The notes: a model not told the origin generated them from the letters alone. A stretch of DNA of 64,000 nt from Effrenium voratum (GCA_963377175.1 CAUJNA010001591.1:2501-66500), one strand, 5' to 3'; shown: positions 9,882-21,190, counted from the first letter of the stretch. Numbers and translations: made by a program.

Positions 9882-10765
9882 ATGGCTGAAGCGGGGCCCG
9901 CCCGGCCACCAGAGGAGGCTCCAGCGGGTCTGGAGGAAGACGCACGACATGTTGGCGTGCTCATTGGCGGCAGTGGGTAAGGTGCTCCTTGTGGGAGGGG
10001 GGCCCAACTGCCGCACATGGAGCATCCTCTGATGGTTTCCCAAACCGGGGGCCCCGCCCTAAGTGAGGGGCAGAGGAGAATCTATCCTCACTTCCGGGCC
10101 TCTCGGAGACGGACATCCAGGGTGTGGACAATGACAGCGTCCTCATGCTCAGACAGATGTACCTTACATCTCTTGCCTACAAGGGCCTGGCTGCCATTCC
10201 TGGAGCACCCACACAACCCATCAGAGTGCAGCAGCAGTCCCAATGCATCACGGTGCTCCTCAATTTGGGTCACACGGGCCTACATCATGTGGCCCAACTC
10301 ACCACGCCACACCAGGGTCAAGTTCTTTTTTGGCGGTGCAACCACAAGCAGCACCCCGCCGGCCATAGTAGTCCGGGTAGCCCCAGCCTTAGAATCCATG
10401 ACCCCGGACGCCGCCGCAAAAGAAGCGAAGGACCAAGGAGACCCACGCAAGCTCCCTGCAGGACACCTCAGCCTTCACGCACCAAGCATCGGACCGAGCA
10501 ATGTGATGGCCATGCTCAATCTGGCCTCCAAGAAGCCCTACACGGCGGCGGTTCTCATGGAGCTGGTGCTGATGCTCCATCGGCATAGCTGCTCTTTAGC
10601 AGCCAGTCACATCCCTAGGAATTCAACACCTGGGCTGACGAACTGACGCACCCGGATTTCATTGGTTTTTCCATGGAGCACAGAGTCTGTCATCAGTCTC
10701 TCTGTGCTGACTTTCGGTTTCTTCCACGCCTACTCAGTGGGGAAACATTCGACTTGAGTGTCTGA
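9882..10765 (+). pseudogene. Retroelement fragment with RNase H-like C-terminus
   Basis: An ATG at 9,882 follows the leader and opens a short Ala/Glu/Pro-rich head that stops within about 100 bases. A second coding stretch in another frame covers 10,100-10,330. From about 10,495 the reading is SNVMAMLNLASKKPY, then a Leu-rich helix, then AASHIPR. A one-base shift near 10,618 leads to NTWADELTHPDFIGF and a stop at 10,763-10,765. This order (S-N-x-hydrophobic, helix, hydrophobic strand, HIP, N.WADEL) is the C-terminal half of the RNase H domain in LTR/DIRS-type retroelements, where SDN and N.WAD.LSR motifs are typical. The first acidic residue of SDN is missing (PSN). The fragment is broken and inactive as read; the element class is uncertain. 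Confidence 0.55.
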
Positions 10766-10880
10766 CCCACCTAAACTCCCGTGACCGGAGTTGGTGGGAG
10801 ACTTCATCCCCTTTTTGTTCTGGTTGGTTGGCCCCCCTTCTGCCTGGTGCCTCGAGCCCTGCAGAGCGGGGCGCAAACTG

Positions 10881-11033
10881 CTGGCGCAAACAGCTTGGCA
10901 CACCGACTTTAAATCTGTGGATGGCAAGGGCCACCACAGGGATCAAAGGAAGGGGATGGAAGTCCCTGGCACATACCCAATCCCTTTTGGAAAAAGAGAC
11001 TGGGTTATGTGCCATTGTGACAGCTTGCATACA
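10881..11033 (+). repeat. 150-base repeat U, copy 2
   Basis: Direct copy of 9,588-9,747. The hairpin is kept at 10,967-11,013 with a changed loop. It is preceded by a copy of the 17-base motif at 10,845. Confidence 0.8.
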
Positions 11034-11646
11034 CAAAAAGACACCACCTGTCTGGAGATAGCAAGCCCAGTTTTGCCACATGCCATTGGGAAGCAACATG
11101 CCTAATTACGATAGTGCAACAATGCAATCTCGATCCAAAGGTCCTCACGGGATGACCAGGGAAGCCACCCAAGAAATCGCTGATCTTGAAAACGCTAAAT
11201 AGGAAAAGGTTCCCACGGTTGCTTGGGGGCCGAAGGGAAGATTGATCAACCTGGGCGAAGGGCCCGACAAAGAACCGCTTGGGACTTCTCCCTCGGCTGC
11301 CTACCGAAAGATCGCCCGCCACTTTTTTGGGTTGGTTCTGAGCATCATATTTTAGGCCAAGAGGTGCATTCCCTACGGGGCGATGGTTAAAGGGGAACTG
11401 GGCCTAGGGGGCAGTCGCATTGAAATGTTCAACCCACACACACCAGAACGCATACCATGGCAACAAGCAGACTAACCTCAGTTACCCCAGCTATTGGCAT
11501 ATGACTGGGCAAACGCGAGAAACAACGACACTAAACCAAACTGGGTTGGAGTTTCCTTCTTTGTAAGTACAGGGCATGACTAAACCCAAAATGGGTTGGA
11601 CTTGCTCGCCATTCAGTCCCGATCGGCTCACTCAGACCGGGTACCC
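11034..11646. other. No gene recognised
   Basis: No repeat family used here and no convincing frame was seen. Confidence 0.45.
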
Positions 11647-11709
11647 TAGCAACCTTGACGCCGAGCAGGCGCAGGATGTTCGGGAGGATGTGTTGGCCGA
11701 TGTTGGGCA
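11647..11709 (+). CDS. Exon-like island, unknown gene
   Basis: Short open GC-rich stretch reading NLDAEQAQDVREDVLADVG, helical and acidic. A GTACCC that could act as donor follows. Too short to assign. Confidence 0.25.
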
Positions 11710-13010
11710 GTACCCCTGGGGTTTCAAAGGAAACTCCAGAAAACCGAGGCCCATGTGTTGGTTCCCTCACCTGAAAATACGCCCTAGCCTCCAAACCACC
11801 ACTCCAAAGGGAAGCTGATCACCTGAAAAAGGCCAGCGCCAAGTAACGGATGGCCATTGGTCAGGAAATGTTTTTTGAATCCTGGGATGTTCTGAGGCCT
11901 TTGTTGAGGGAACTCTCAACATGGGGATCTTTGTCCTTTCCCCTCGAAGACATCCCGGCAAGGTTCAATCAAACACACGCCTGCTTCCACATCATTGCCA
12001 CTGATTTGAGCAGTGCCCAAAATCCCCATTGGCCATGATAGGGTGTTCTACGACCAAGCAGGGTTATAGTGAGGCCAACGGAAATCTGAATCATCGAGAA
12101 TCAGCCATAGGTACATGTTCAAAAAGCATTCAAACACAGCGTCAACGTTTGGCAACATCTAAGTTTCCCCAATCGTATTCTTCAAACACATTTGGGAACG
12201 AACGTTTTGTACATGTTCGCTCTTTTCTGAAATAAATACGGTGCGTATGGGCCTTGACTCCAGTTCTCTATTGGTCGCCATTGAAAGTACCCCCAGAACG
12301 CCTCCCGGCCATCAAATGTTACACTGCCAAGTTGAGGGTGCGAAGTGGAAACCAAAAGAAAACCAAACCCAAGTGTTCGTGCGTGTCCTAAACTAGGGTA
12401 CGATTTTGTCCTTTCAACATCATATCTTAAAGGGCCCCGAGTTTATGACGTGTGGGGAGTTGTTTTTGCTTCCTGCACTTTTCCTTCCGAAATGGTCTGC
12501 TCTTGACATGTTGTTTTGCCTCTGATTCATTCATATGGAATCCCAAAATTGGAGCCGCAAAAGGGACTGGCGCATGAAGCACAAGGTTCGGGCTGCAGGG
12601 CTTCAGAGGTTCAGATGCGCATGCCTAGCTGGCCAAATATCCCATGTAGACGAGCACCCGAATGGGGTTAGTTGTTTTTATTTTATTTTTTGTTCCAAGC
12701 TCAGGTAGCAGCCGGTTGGGTCAGTTCAGCTCTTTCTGAGTTGCTTCCGCTTTCGTTTTGTTTGAAGGCCCTGGTCACCTTAGGGGAGACCAAAGGGAGG
12801 TGGTTTCAAAAGTGGGTTGATCCAGGGGTGCTTGTACATACCCCTTTTACATACGCCTTGGGCAAATGAACTCAACAAGCTTGCTGATGTTCATACCCCT
12901 CTCCCTAAAAGGGGTATATATACACCTCTTGTAAAGTGAGTTGGAAACCAGGGAAGCCAAGGGGTATGAGCCAGGGGTATGGACTTCCACCCGAGTTGAT
13001 CGTGCTTAAA
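11710..13010. other. No gene recognised
   Basis: Low-GC, intron-like sequence. Nothing in it could be supported as a gene or named repeat. Confidence 0.45.
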
Positions 13011-13139
13011 GGGGCGGCCCAACTCCGACGTGGGGGCACCAAGTGCAACTCACCCAGTTGCCGCGGTGCAACAACGACCACCTGCTGGAGCCCTGGGCAA
13101 TGTCCAGGCATGGCAACTCCGCAACGACTTTGCGACGCC
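13011..13139 (+). CDS. Exon-like island next to an element
   Basis: Open GC-rich stretch reading GALGNVQAWQLRNDFATP at its end. It stops about five bases before family R copy 1. No family recognised. Confidence 0.3.
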
Positions 13140-13144
13140 TCAAA

Positions 13145-13219
13145 CAGGGCTCCTTAAAAGATACATTTTGCCCATTTGAACCATGGCTTTTTCTGAGGTG
13201 TATAAAGTAAGGATCCCTG
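13145..13219 (+). repeat. Family R inverted-repeat element, copy 1 (short form)
   Basis: Begins CAGGGCTCCTTA and ends TAAGGATCCCTG, flanked by the perfect 5-base direct repeat TCAAA (13,140-13,144 and 13,220-13,224). At 75 bases it is an internally deleted version of the roughly 122-base copies at 47,894 and 50,486. Confidence 0.9.
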
Positions 13220-13224
13220 TCAAA

Positions 13225-15138
13225 ATCTTCTGGCCTTGGTTTTGGGGTCAAGTTACCTGGATGTTCTGCTTAGCGCGGTGATGTTTCGGGTCGAAATATG
13301 GGGACATGTTTCGGCCATCCTGATCCCGCTTGTCCTGGTGATACCGAGACCTCAAGTGGATTGTGCCTGTATTCGACTTTCATGGTGAGGTTTCGTTTAA
13401 AAGCAAATGCAGAAAAAAGTGGCCCTTTTTCCATGACCACCGAATGCCTGGGATTGCCAGCATTGAACAATACAGTGACTCGCATCTGGCTTTCGTAATA
13501 TGCATTAATTAAAGCACATACTGTTTTGACATGGGGAACGCGGGTGTTTTCTCCCTAGGCTCATCTCGGAGAATCCAACCAACAGCAGATGGTCCTGACG
13601 TCCAGATCGGCAACCAGGTCTTCCCTGATAAATCACGTGTTACGACCATTGGGCTACTGTTTGGGCAAATGCCAAGCTCAGGCCGAGACAATGTGAGTCA
13701 ACATGCACAGTCACCGGGGCGGGGTCCTTGTTACAGTAAGTACCGTGCTTTGACAAACGTGCCGACTGGAATTGGCAATGGTTTCTGCCAGACTTGTGCC
13801 AAAGGACCACCTCCTCAGTTGTAGCAAACAAGTTGAGATTGAGTACACTCGCGAAACACCTGTTGAGTACGTTAGAACTTGCGGTGAAACGTCGCCAGCA
13901 TCTAGCGGGATTAGGAACCCAATGAAGATTGCGTGCCGTCTCATGTTTGCTGAACCCAGAATCAGAACAAGTCACTTTGTCTTAGGAGAAGTGCCTCGCT
14001 GAACATGGCTTGGTTTCGGTTTGGTTCCCTTCGATTTGTGCCCAAAAAGGTGTTGCCCCATGACCCCAGTCACTTCCTTTGACCAGCTGCCCAAAGGGAC
14101 CATTCGGCAGCTGCGCGGCGAATGGTTGGGTCCCTGGTGCTTTCTGCTTTAAAAAGGCGACCGAGAAAGCACCCTGGGGCGTTCCTTATGTGAGGTTCGG
14201 TCAACATTTGCAGTCTATGGTGCAGTTGGGAGGGACGGGCGACTCACATAAAATTCCACACAAACTGGGATTGTATCACGTTTTCTTAGGTGATTGTGAC
14301 CAGGGCCCATTTGGAGACTCACCCATTTTGCGACATAAGTGGCAAAAGTCCCACGTGCAGGCACAAAGACTGGACCTGCGACGGCTGCGAGGACTATTTG
14401 GAGTCGGGATCAAAGTTTCACTTGCCAACCTTGTTCGCTAGGGTGAAAGTACATGGTGCAATTCCTTTTACCTGGGTAAGACGATGTTGTAACTAAACCA
14501 AATTGGATCTTGCGTCATGTGCTACGCAACTGCAACCTTTGTGTTTTCTGGTGGTCCATTCGAGGGTCACAGCTTAGTCTTGTATTTCCAAGTCCTGAGG
14601 GAGTGAACCAGATTAGCCAGTTACATCTTGTTTTCCCAACACGAGATACCCTTCCTGTTTCCATGACAATCTATATAGATACAGGTTTTGCCCAGCCCAC
14701 TGGTTTCAACGTCAAGTGAGGAGTGTGGTTAGAGGCACCCTCAACATCTCCCGGGTTGAGGCCTTCCTGAAAGAGTTGGACGCGGTTGTTGAGGCCATGT
14801 GATGCTTTGCGAGATGTGGGTGTGTCTCTTTTTGAGGAGTCCCGCAAAATGTGCTTCTCAAGGGAACTTCAAAGGAAACCACAACCAGTTTGGGAGTTCC
14901 TATTTTTCCAGAAACACGGGGGTCAAAAGCTGAGGTTGATGTCAGGATGCCCGTTTTGGGTTGCTTTTGTTGATTTGCTGGGGAGTAAGCCTTAAAACTG
15001 CCAGGGTTCAGTTTTGGGGTCTCCAAAGCCATCTTATATATGTTCGGGCAGGCTAAACATGCATCAGACTCTGAGAATCATATATTTTTTGTTCAGGAAT
15101 CTGAGACTCGGACTTTTTTCTGAAAAAGTGGTGGGGAT
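13225..15138. other. No gene recognised; one weak coding candidate
   Basis: Mostly non-coding. The interval 14,310-14,440 has a Cys-containing open stretch (CRHKDWTCDGCEDYLESG) after a CAG; it could be an exon but has no other support. Confidence 0.35.
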
Positions 15139-15242
15139 TCTGCGGGTGAGCGAAGCGCCGAACCCGTCCCCGCAGAACTCCGACACGGCGCACCAGCAGC
15201 GCTACCGCTGCGAGGCGCGGCCGCGTGGCCGTTCGTCACGAG
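15139..15242 (+). CDS. Exon-like island, unknown gene
   Basis: GC-rich island in AT-richer surroundings. It reads SEAPNPSPQNSDTAHQQ then an Arg-rich tail, and ends GAG|GTTGGG, a possible donor. Low-complexity, Pro/Ser/Arg-rich; no domain seen. Confidence 0.35.
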
Positions 15243-15939
15243 GTTGGGCCACCCCCCCACTGTCAGGGTTGTGGTTGATCACTCTGGGCTTTTCCAGCCA
15301 CTTCTGTGATACAAGGTTGAATCTCCCCTCTTATGTAGGGGGGGTGAGTGTCTGGGAAGCTCTTGTTGTTGTATCACTGAAGTGGTCATTTCCCGCCCCC
15401 CTCCCGCGCCCGAAAATGTGTCTGGAGGCCAAGATAAACCCTAAAACAGTGTTGGGGGTGGGCAAACCTTGGGATTGGCGCTGGCATGCTTGCTATCAGG
15501 TGCTATCATGTGCTAGACTAGTCACTGTAGAAGTGCCTGTAGCTTTCAAAGAGCGGTCTTGCCTGGCACAAGGGGAATTGTTTATTTGTTTTCCCGACCT
15601 GTTTTTAAGTACACTTTGGGGTAAACTAATGAATCTGGACCGTAATGTAACGATCTGTGCTTGGTGCTCATCATGTTGGGTCGATCCAAAAGGAGATGGA
15701 AGACCAGATCGTTGGCCCAGAGCCAAGCGACCCGCACACCAAGACCAACTGGTAAGCTGAACGCCGGCCTGAACTGATCAGGGGAGGTGGTCGTCCTTTT
15801 GGTTCTCCTCCTTTTTCCACTTCCACAAAGCAGGGGTCCCTCCAAAAGACGAGCCACCCACGGCATCTTTGGGGGGCAGCCCTGGCAATGAACGATCAAT
15901 GCCGGGAGCCCATGCCGCCAGCCGCTTTTTCGGGTTCCA
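15243..15939. other. No gene recognised
   Basis: The open frame continues to 15,760 without coding character. No named repeat. Confidence 0.4.
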
Positions 15940-16065
15940 TGCCACTTTGAACCACTTTTTGCCAACTTTTAGGGGTTTTCCGCATTAAACAACAACTCAT
16001 GGGTTTTCCGTATTACACCACTAAAGTAAAAAACACGTTTAGCAGGGCAGAAAGCAACCGAGTCA
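15940..16065 (+). repeat. Family A element, copy 1 (rearranged)
   Basis: Shares TTTTTGCCAACTTTTAGGGG and the tail AGCAGGGCAGAAAGCAACC with other A copies. The GGGTTTTCCG.ATTA block is present twice in a row, an internal duplication. Confidence 0.7.
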
Positions 16066-16314
16066 AGGCTGGTATTAGGTGGACCCTAGAGATCCTGGGG
16101 ACAGGATTGTCCATTTGTTGAAGGGTAACATGCTGAGACAGGAGCAGTTCGAACATTCAGTTTGCCTATTTGATAAGTTTCCAGCGAATCCACTGATGTC
16201 GGGACTCGGTAAACCTATCGCTTAGCCGTGATGTAGGTCCTTTCCCAGGAGATGCAATTCATTTTTTGGGTGTGTCTTCTTTCGACACCCATTTCAGGCT
16301 TTGGAATCGATTCC

Positions 16315-16432
16315 CCATTCTTTTCAACCATCGTTCCTTCCAACAACCAGCCGTTTTCCTTGGGTCTCCGCAGGTTTTCTAGAAAGAAGGATCCCTGGAA
16401 AAAATGGAAATGGAAGGTACCCCTACAATGAG
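16315..16432 (+). repeat. Repeat T, copy 1
   Basis: Runs from CCATTCTTTTCAACCATCGT to GGAAATGGAAGGTACCCC. It is the reverse complement of 56,356-56,467 with moderate divergence. The ends do not form a clear inverted repeat. Confidence 0.7.
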
Positions 16433-18084
16433 TGGATGGCAGGAATGCGACTTCGATCTCTGCCGGGGGCCCCGAGTCGAAAAAAGCAGATTCCCCCCCC
16501 CCCCCCACCCGAGACATGGGTCGGTGGATCGTTCTTGGTGGTTCTTGGTGTTCAGTTAGTTGCCGGACAAATCAGGAAATGATCCCCCAAAATACCAGTT
16601 AGGGCCCTTATAACACTCCTTGCTAGGGGCATGGCTAGGGGCAATGAAGGCCAAGTAAGGCCAAGTAAGGCCAAGAAAGCCAATAGGGCCGAAAAAGCCC
16701 TGGGGGGACCCTGAAAATGTTGGTTTTCCTCTTGGTTTCCCTTTCAGCCCACCTTAAGAAGGATTCAAAAACGGACACCCCCAAACAAGGCCTTAGAGGT
16801 TGGGGGGTCTTTGCAGGTTGGCTAAAACAACACGACGGGGGTATGTGCGACTCGTTGGGACTTAGAGAGTTTGATGCCCTGAAGTTGTTTCCAAAGAGAA
16901 ATCAAGAGAACCGTCGCCTACAACCAAACTTGGCTTGCTGCACGGGCCAAGCCCTTTCCAGAAGGCAAGTTGTTTTTCGGATGTTGCACAAGTCTTCCAT
17001 GTTTGTGGACTCTGTTGCCCAGTGTTGCCCTTGTTTCCGTTTTTGGGGTTTTGGGTTCCCCTTTCAAGTCAACCAACCAACAATGCCACCTTTTTTTCCT
17101 GGGCATCTGAGTGGATGACAGGGCTTCCTAGCTGAGCGTCCAGCCCAGTTTGTGTGTGTTCTTAGTCACCTCAAGCTCTAGCCCTACCATGGTCTTTGCC
17201 CTCTGAAACGGGCGAGCTTGTGAGTGTGTGTTGCAAGCTGGCTTACAAACTGACTGGCTCTGAGCACCCAGATATCAGATGCGCTAGAAAGGTTCGGATA
17301 GATTTTCCCCAAATTCCCCCCCTGTTGCGTGTTCTTCGTTCTTTGAGTTTCATTTCCAAGCCGTACCCTGGATTCTGGGAAAGTTTGCATCGCAAAATAA
17401 CATGATCTCAGCTAAAACAAGCTCGCTCATGATCAGTATGCCCTTTGCGGGGGTCCGTATTTTGAGTTGCTACACTGAGATTTGCCATTAGAATACAACT
17501 TCCTCGAACTTGCTGCAAATAATCCTCCACGGCACACACACACACACCCACAGCCCACATGACCGTGTACATATTGCAGCGCATCATTTGCCAAACGTAG
17601 GTCTTAAGTGCGGTGAAGGTTGCCTTAGATCATCATGAGGACTTGGGTCATCATGAGGCCTTAGATCGATGCTTGGTAAGCCCTTGCATCTTGGTGTGGA
17701 CTTCGCATGATCCAGACCCCAGTGATCAGCGAAGATGGTTCGTTTCAGGGTCATCGCCAATCAGGGATTTTTGCTGGTATGTTCAATACTGATATGCTCC
17801 TTACTGGCCCCTTAGACTCACTTGAAGGCTGCAACGCCTCCCTGGCTCACCAGCTGATTTGGGGGATCCGTTTCTACAGCTGGCTTTGGGATGTGGGCCT
17901 GTCTTTTCTTTCAAGGGGAACCCAACAATCTTGGTTTTCCCATTGGTTTCCGGAAAAGACACTCACCACCCGTCTTGGTTTTCCCCTTGGCTTTTTTAAA
18001 CACACCAAGCATCCGGGGCGGCACCCTCCAAAAGCGAGAGCCGAGCCACCGAAACCTAGCAACCCCCGCGAATTTGTCTCTGAG
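16433..18084. other. No gene recognised
   Basis: Contains a C-run at 16,495-16,507, a short AAGGCCAAGT array near 16,647-16,675 and unassigned open frames. Confidence 0.4.
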
Positions 18085-18159
18085 GCAAGGACTGCTACTG
18101 GCGAGTGCCAGCCTCGGAGCCACCAACAAAAAGGGCGGCGCTGGCAAAAAGGCCTCAGA
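18085..18159 (+). CDS. Exon-like island before family A element
   Basis: After GAG, reads GLLLASASLGATNKKGGAGK. Ends about 20 bases before family A copy 2. A small coding-like island with no family match. Confidence 0.3.
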
Positions 18160-18177
18160 TACCCACCAATTCAGAGG

Positions 18178-18240
18178 TGCATTTTGCTTGGATGTTAGGA
18201 CTGAGCAACTTTTTGCCAACTAACGGGATTTCCATTTAAC
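18178..18240 (+). repeat. Family A element, copy 2 (left half)
   Basis: GGTGCATTTTGC..GGATGTTAGGACTGA through TTTGCCAACTAACGG. The right half is missing; family B sequence follows within 20 bases. Confidence 0.75.
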
Positions 18241-18256
18241 GGGGCTTAGCGTATAC

Positions 18257-18372
18257 ACCTTGGTGGCTCCCAGCCATCCGGTTCCTTAGCCGTTTAGATC
18301 TTTTTAGTGTTCAGTGGTAGTTTCCATTTAGCCCACTAAAAGTTCAACTTTTAGCGGGGGATCTGAGGACAG
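18257..18372 (+). repeat. Family B element, copy 1
   Basis: Shares CTTGGTGGCTCCCAGCCATC with 52,160 and GCGGGGGATCTGAGGACAG with that copy. Contains the hairpin CTAAAAGTT-C-AACTTTTAG, a perfect 9-base stem with a one-base centre. Confidence 0.8.
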
Positions 18373-18386
18373 CCCAGAACTGACAT

Positions 18387-18635
18387 GTGCCACGTGCTCA
18401 AATCCCGGGTGGCTGTGGGTCAAAACCAGTGGTACCATTTTGGGGTAGGTGCACCACCCATTTTAGTCTATTTTTGTTGGGATTGGGATGTTCACGCGTG
18501 GTACGGGATTTTGACCCATGGCCGGGTAACTGAAGGTTAGTAAGGGACAATCCCAGCCATAAATACTTGCGGCCGCCTTTGTATTTCCTCATGATTCTGG
18601 GTCAATATTCTAATGCCGGGTTTTGATTGTGACTC
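18387..18635 (+). repeat. Family Q inverted-repeat element, copy 1, interrupted
   Basis: Bounded by the direct repeat ACAT (18,383-18,386 and 18,636-18,639). The left end is GTGCCACGTGCTCAAATCCC, the right end GGGTTTTGATTGTGACTC. It is split by a family Y element at 18,411-18,523. Without the insert it is about 130 bases. Confidence 0.85.
18411..18523 (+). repeat. Family Y element, copy 2, nested in family Q
   Basis: GGCTGTGGGTCAAAA to TTTTGACCCATGGCC, flanked by GGGT on both sides (18,407-18,410 and 18,524-18,527). The Q consensus CCCGGGTAGATGAAGG has GGGT only once, so this is a clean insertion with a 4-base duplication. Confidence 0.9.
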
Positions 18636-18955
18636 ACATGACTCACCTGGAACCTGACGTTCGGGACCCGGTCCCTTTCAAAGGAACATGGTCGAAACCA
18701 GCCCCCGCCCCTTTACGTCAGGTTCTTGCTGTTGGTTGGTGGGAGGGTCTACCTAGTCTCAACCAACTCCTCGGTTCAACCCAAGAGGTTTTGTTCTTCA
18801 GATTTGAAAGGGGGCGGGCGCCCCCTTTCCAACGACGAAACATTGTTTATTTGCTGTTGCCACGGGCTTCCCTTGTCAGCCACCAAAAAAGCCTTTTGTT
18901 TGGTCTTACTGGGTGTGTTTTTTTGTTTCAAAGGCAGCCCAATGCATAAGCATGT

Positions 18956-18999
18956 GTGTTTGCTTGTTTGCTTGTTTGCTTGTTTGCTTGTTTGCTTGT

Positions 19000-19067
<68 letters not shown>

Positions 19068-19212
19068 TTTCTTGTTTGCTTGTTTGCTAGTTTGCTTGTT
19101 TACTTGCTTGCTTGTTTGTATGCTTGTTTGCTTGTTTGCTTGCTTGCTTGTTTGTTTGCTTCTTTGTTTGTTTGCTTCTTTCTTGCTTGGTTTGTTTGCT
19201 TGCTTGCTTGTT
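18956..19212. repeat. Tetranucleotide microsatellite (CTTG/TTTG)
   Basis: About 250 bases of alternating CTTG and TTTG units with few interruptions. It leaves several frames open, which explains the Cys/Leu and Lys/Gln/Ser shadow translations here. Confidence 0.95.
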
Positions 19213-19305
19213 TTGTCTAGAATAGTTTTGGGACAACTTCGCGGCACTAGCTTCACGTCCGCACCAGTCATTTACCAGTGTTCAACCCTCAAGCACTGGC
19301 CAAGA

Positions 19306-19375
19306 AAGGCTGCGCGTGCGACCCGCTTCGCCCAGGATGGCCAAGCAGACGAGGCGGGCGACCGGTGTAGGTCGG
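19306..19375 (+). CDS. Exon-like island, unknown gene
   Basis: GC-rich open stretch reading RATRFAQDGQADEAGDR in one frame, directly after the microsatellite region. The alternative frame starting ATG at 19,337 is very Arg-rich. Unassigned. Confidence 0.25.
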
Positions 19376-19683
19376 GTTTTGGGCAGAAAGCGAGCCCCTC
19401 ATGTGTCCACAGATCCCTGGCTGTTTTTAGTGGCTTCCCTTTGGCTTTCTGCTAGGTTTTTGTTTGTTTTTGAAAACCACCCGTGGTTGGCCTCAGAGCC
19501 GCGCAGGGACACAGCCCTTGTTGGACATTCGCTCGATTTCTCCGCGGCAAGTCCCGCGATATGATGCAAGCTTCCCAACTTGGCGGTGCTGTTTCAGGGC
19601 GCATTTCTTTTGCTTTGGCGTTTCACCGGGCAGCTGCCTGGAGAATGCGTCCAGATTCCAAGTGATGACGGTTTGCCTAGGCA

Positions 19684-19808
19684 TACTGTGGATGAACGAA
19701 ATCCTGCACCACTTGGAAACCATGGGAAACCATGGTTGGTTGGTATTTACAGGGGAATCAACATTCCAGGGTGTCTTAGGTGGTGCAGGATTTCGTCCAT
19801 CCACAGTA
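19684..19808 (-). repeat. Family P element, copy 2 (best preserved)
   Basis: About 29 bases at each end are inverted repeats: TACTGTGGATGAACGAAATC on the left and GATTTCGTCCATCCACAGTA on the right, continuing inwards through TGCACCA. The orientation is opposite to copy 1. The centre has CATGGGAAACCATGG, itself a small palindrome. Confidence 0.9.
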
Positions 19809-19947
19809 CCGCCAGGACCTCTCCAGCGGCCACCTAGCTGTCTCCTGAATGGAAGCAATCGGGACGATTTCTTCCTCATTTTGCGTGGTGTGATCCACAA
19901 TTGCTTTGGCATGGGTACTCGGTGCTGGGAGCTTTTCTCTTCCTCAG

Positions 19948-20010
19948 CGTCTCATCTTCACTCCTTCGCACTGGCGGATGAGGCCGTCCGGGGATCGCAA
20001 CCACTAAGGT
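19948..20010 (+). CDS. Exon-like island after a good acceptor
   Basis: Follows a strong pyrimidine tract and CAG (TTTTCTCTTCCTCAG ending at 19,947). Reads HLHSFALADEAVRGSQP. No donor or family is clear. Confidence 0.25.
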
Positions 20011-20280
20011 TTGGATTGAGCAACAGTCAACATTTGCTGTCATCTACTGTAGTAAAGGGCATGACATGTGGCAGACTCACCAAATTGCCATCGGGAAATG
20101 GGGGTTACTCACCAAGTCCCATGTCAGTTGCGGACATAATTAGCAAATTTTGATAGTCCGTCCCTGACTGGTGGAGTCTTTCGCTCAGTTTGGGGGCTGG
20201 TTGTTTAGGTCACAGTCGCAATAAGGCACATCCACGCTGTGGATTCTGCTGGTGGGAGGGGCTCAGTGAACTTTCCTTAA

Positions 20281-20360
20281 ACAAACGGATGGACAAAGCC
20301 CATGAAAACTGGGATAACCCACCTACCAACTGGTGCAGGATTCCGTCCATCAGCAGTTGG
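20281..20360. repeat. Family P element, copy 3 (decayed)
   Basis: CGGATGGACAAAGCCC on the left and GGTGCAGGATTCCGTCCAT on the right are imperfect inverted repeats of the P ends. About 80 bases. Confidence 0.6.
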
Positions 20361-21190
20361 CGTCAAACACATCAATTCACGTGATGTCCAACGGGTGCCC
20401 TGCAATTCATGCCGTGTGTCGAGACAAGGGCCCTTAGCGTCGTTTTTTGACGATGTGTTGCCTCGGCCTTCGGCTAGCGGCTCGAATGTCCCAAAGTCAG
20501 TGTGCGGCGTGAAAGCTGAAGCACTCAAATCGTTGCATGGTAGATCTTTGGGACGCCTATGGGTTTGGGGTTGGATGTTGGTGAGTGGGCGAGGGCCCAT
20601 GAAAACAGGGAAAGACGAACGGAACTGGTGCATCTTAAGAGGACAACAAGATGATCCCATCCCCTCAGTATTGCGGGGAAGGGGTTGGATCGTACCCCCG
20701 ATGAAGGGCAGTTTTCCGCGCTCATGTTCCCTTCATGCATATCAGGCAAATGATGCGTGGCGGGGACGTGGGCCCCGCGTTTTCTGAAGTGGGGGCGCAA
20801 CATGACATCTGCAGGTGTTGGGTAAAGACACCGGAGGACTGTGCCCATCAAGGGTGGTTCCCCTTTAGTACGGAAACAAACATTTTTTGAGGCTTCCTCT
20901 GTCAGACTGACTAGTAGGCCTCTGGATTACTCCGAGGTTAGCAATGCGTTTTTGAGGTCTTTGAAGGAGCCAGGGAGACTCCGACCCCGCGGGATACATG
21001 GTGACTTCAGTGATCTAAGCGATAGATGAGTAATATGGAAGCAACAAGGATATGAACATTGGTTCATTGTTTCCTGGCCTTTCCGCCACACGGACCCAGC
21101 GTCCAAAAGCATCCAAAGCGGTCTTGAAGGCACATGTCCATCCCCCTTGAAAAGAGGCACGGCCCTGGGCTGGGCGAGTTTGAGGGCGAT
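20361..21190. other. No gene recognised; weak coding candidate
   Basis: The interval 20,380-20,545 is open in one frame with VPCNSCRVSRQGPL and a basic tail. It could be an exon but no signals support it. The rest looks non-coding. Confidence 0.35.

Noticed and set aside
18726..19271. Cys/Leu-rich and Lys/Gln/Ser-rich open frames
   Set aside because: Both are translations of the CTTG/TTTG microsatellite.
19337..19405. Histone-tail-like start (MAKQTRRATG)
   Set aside because: Only a loose likeness in basic residues; no histone fold follows.
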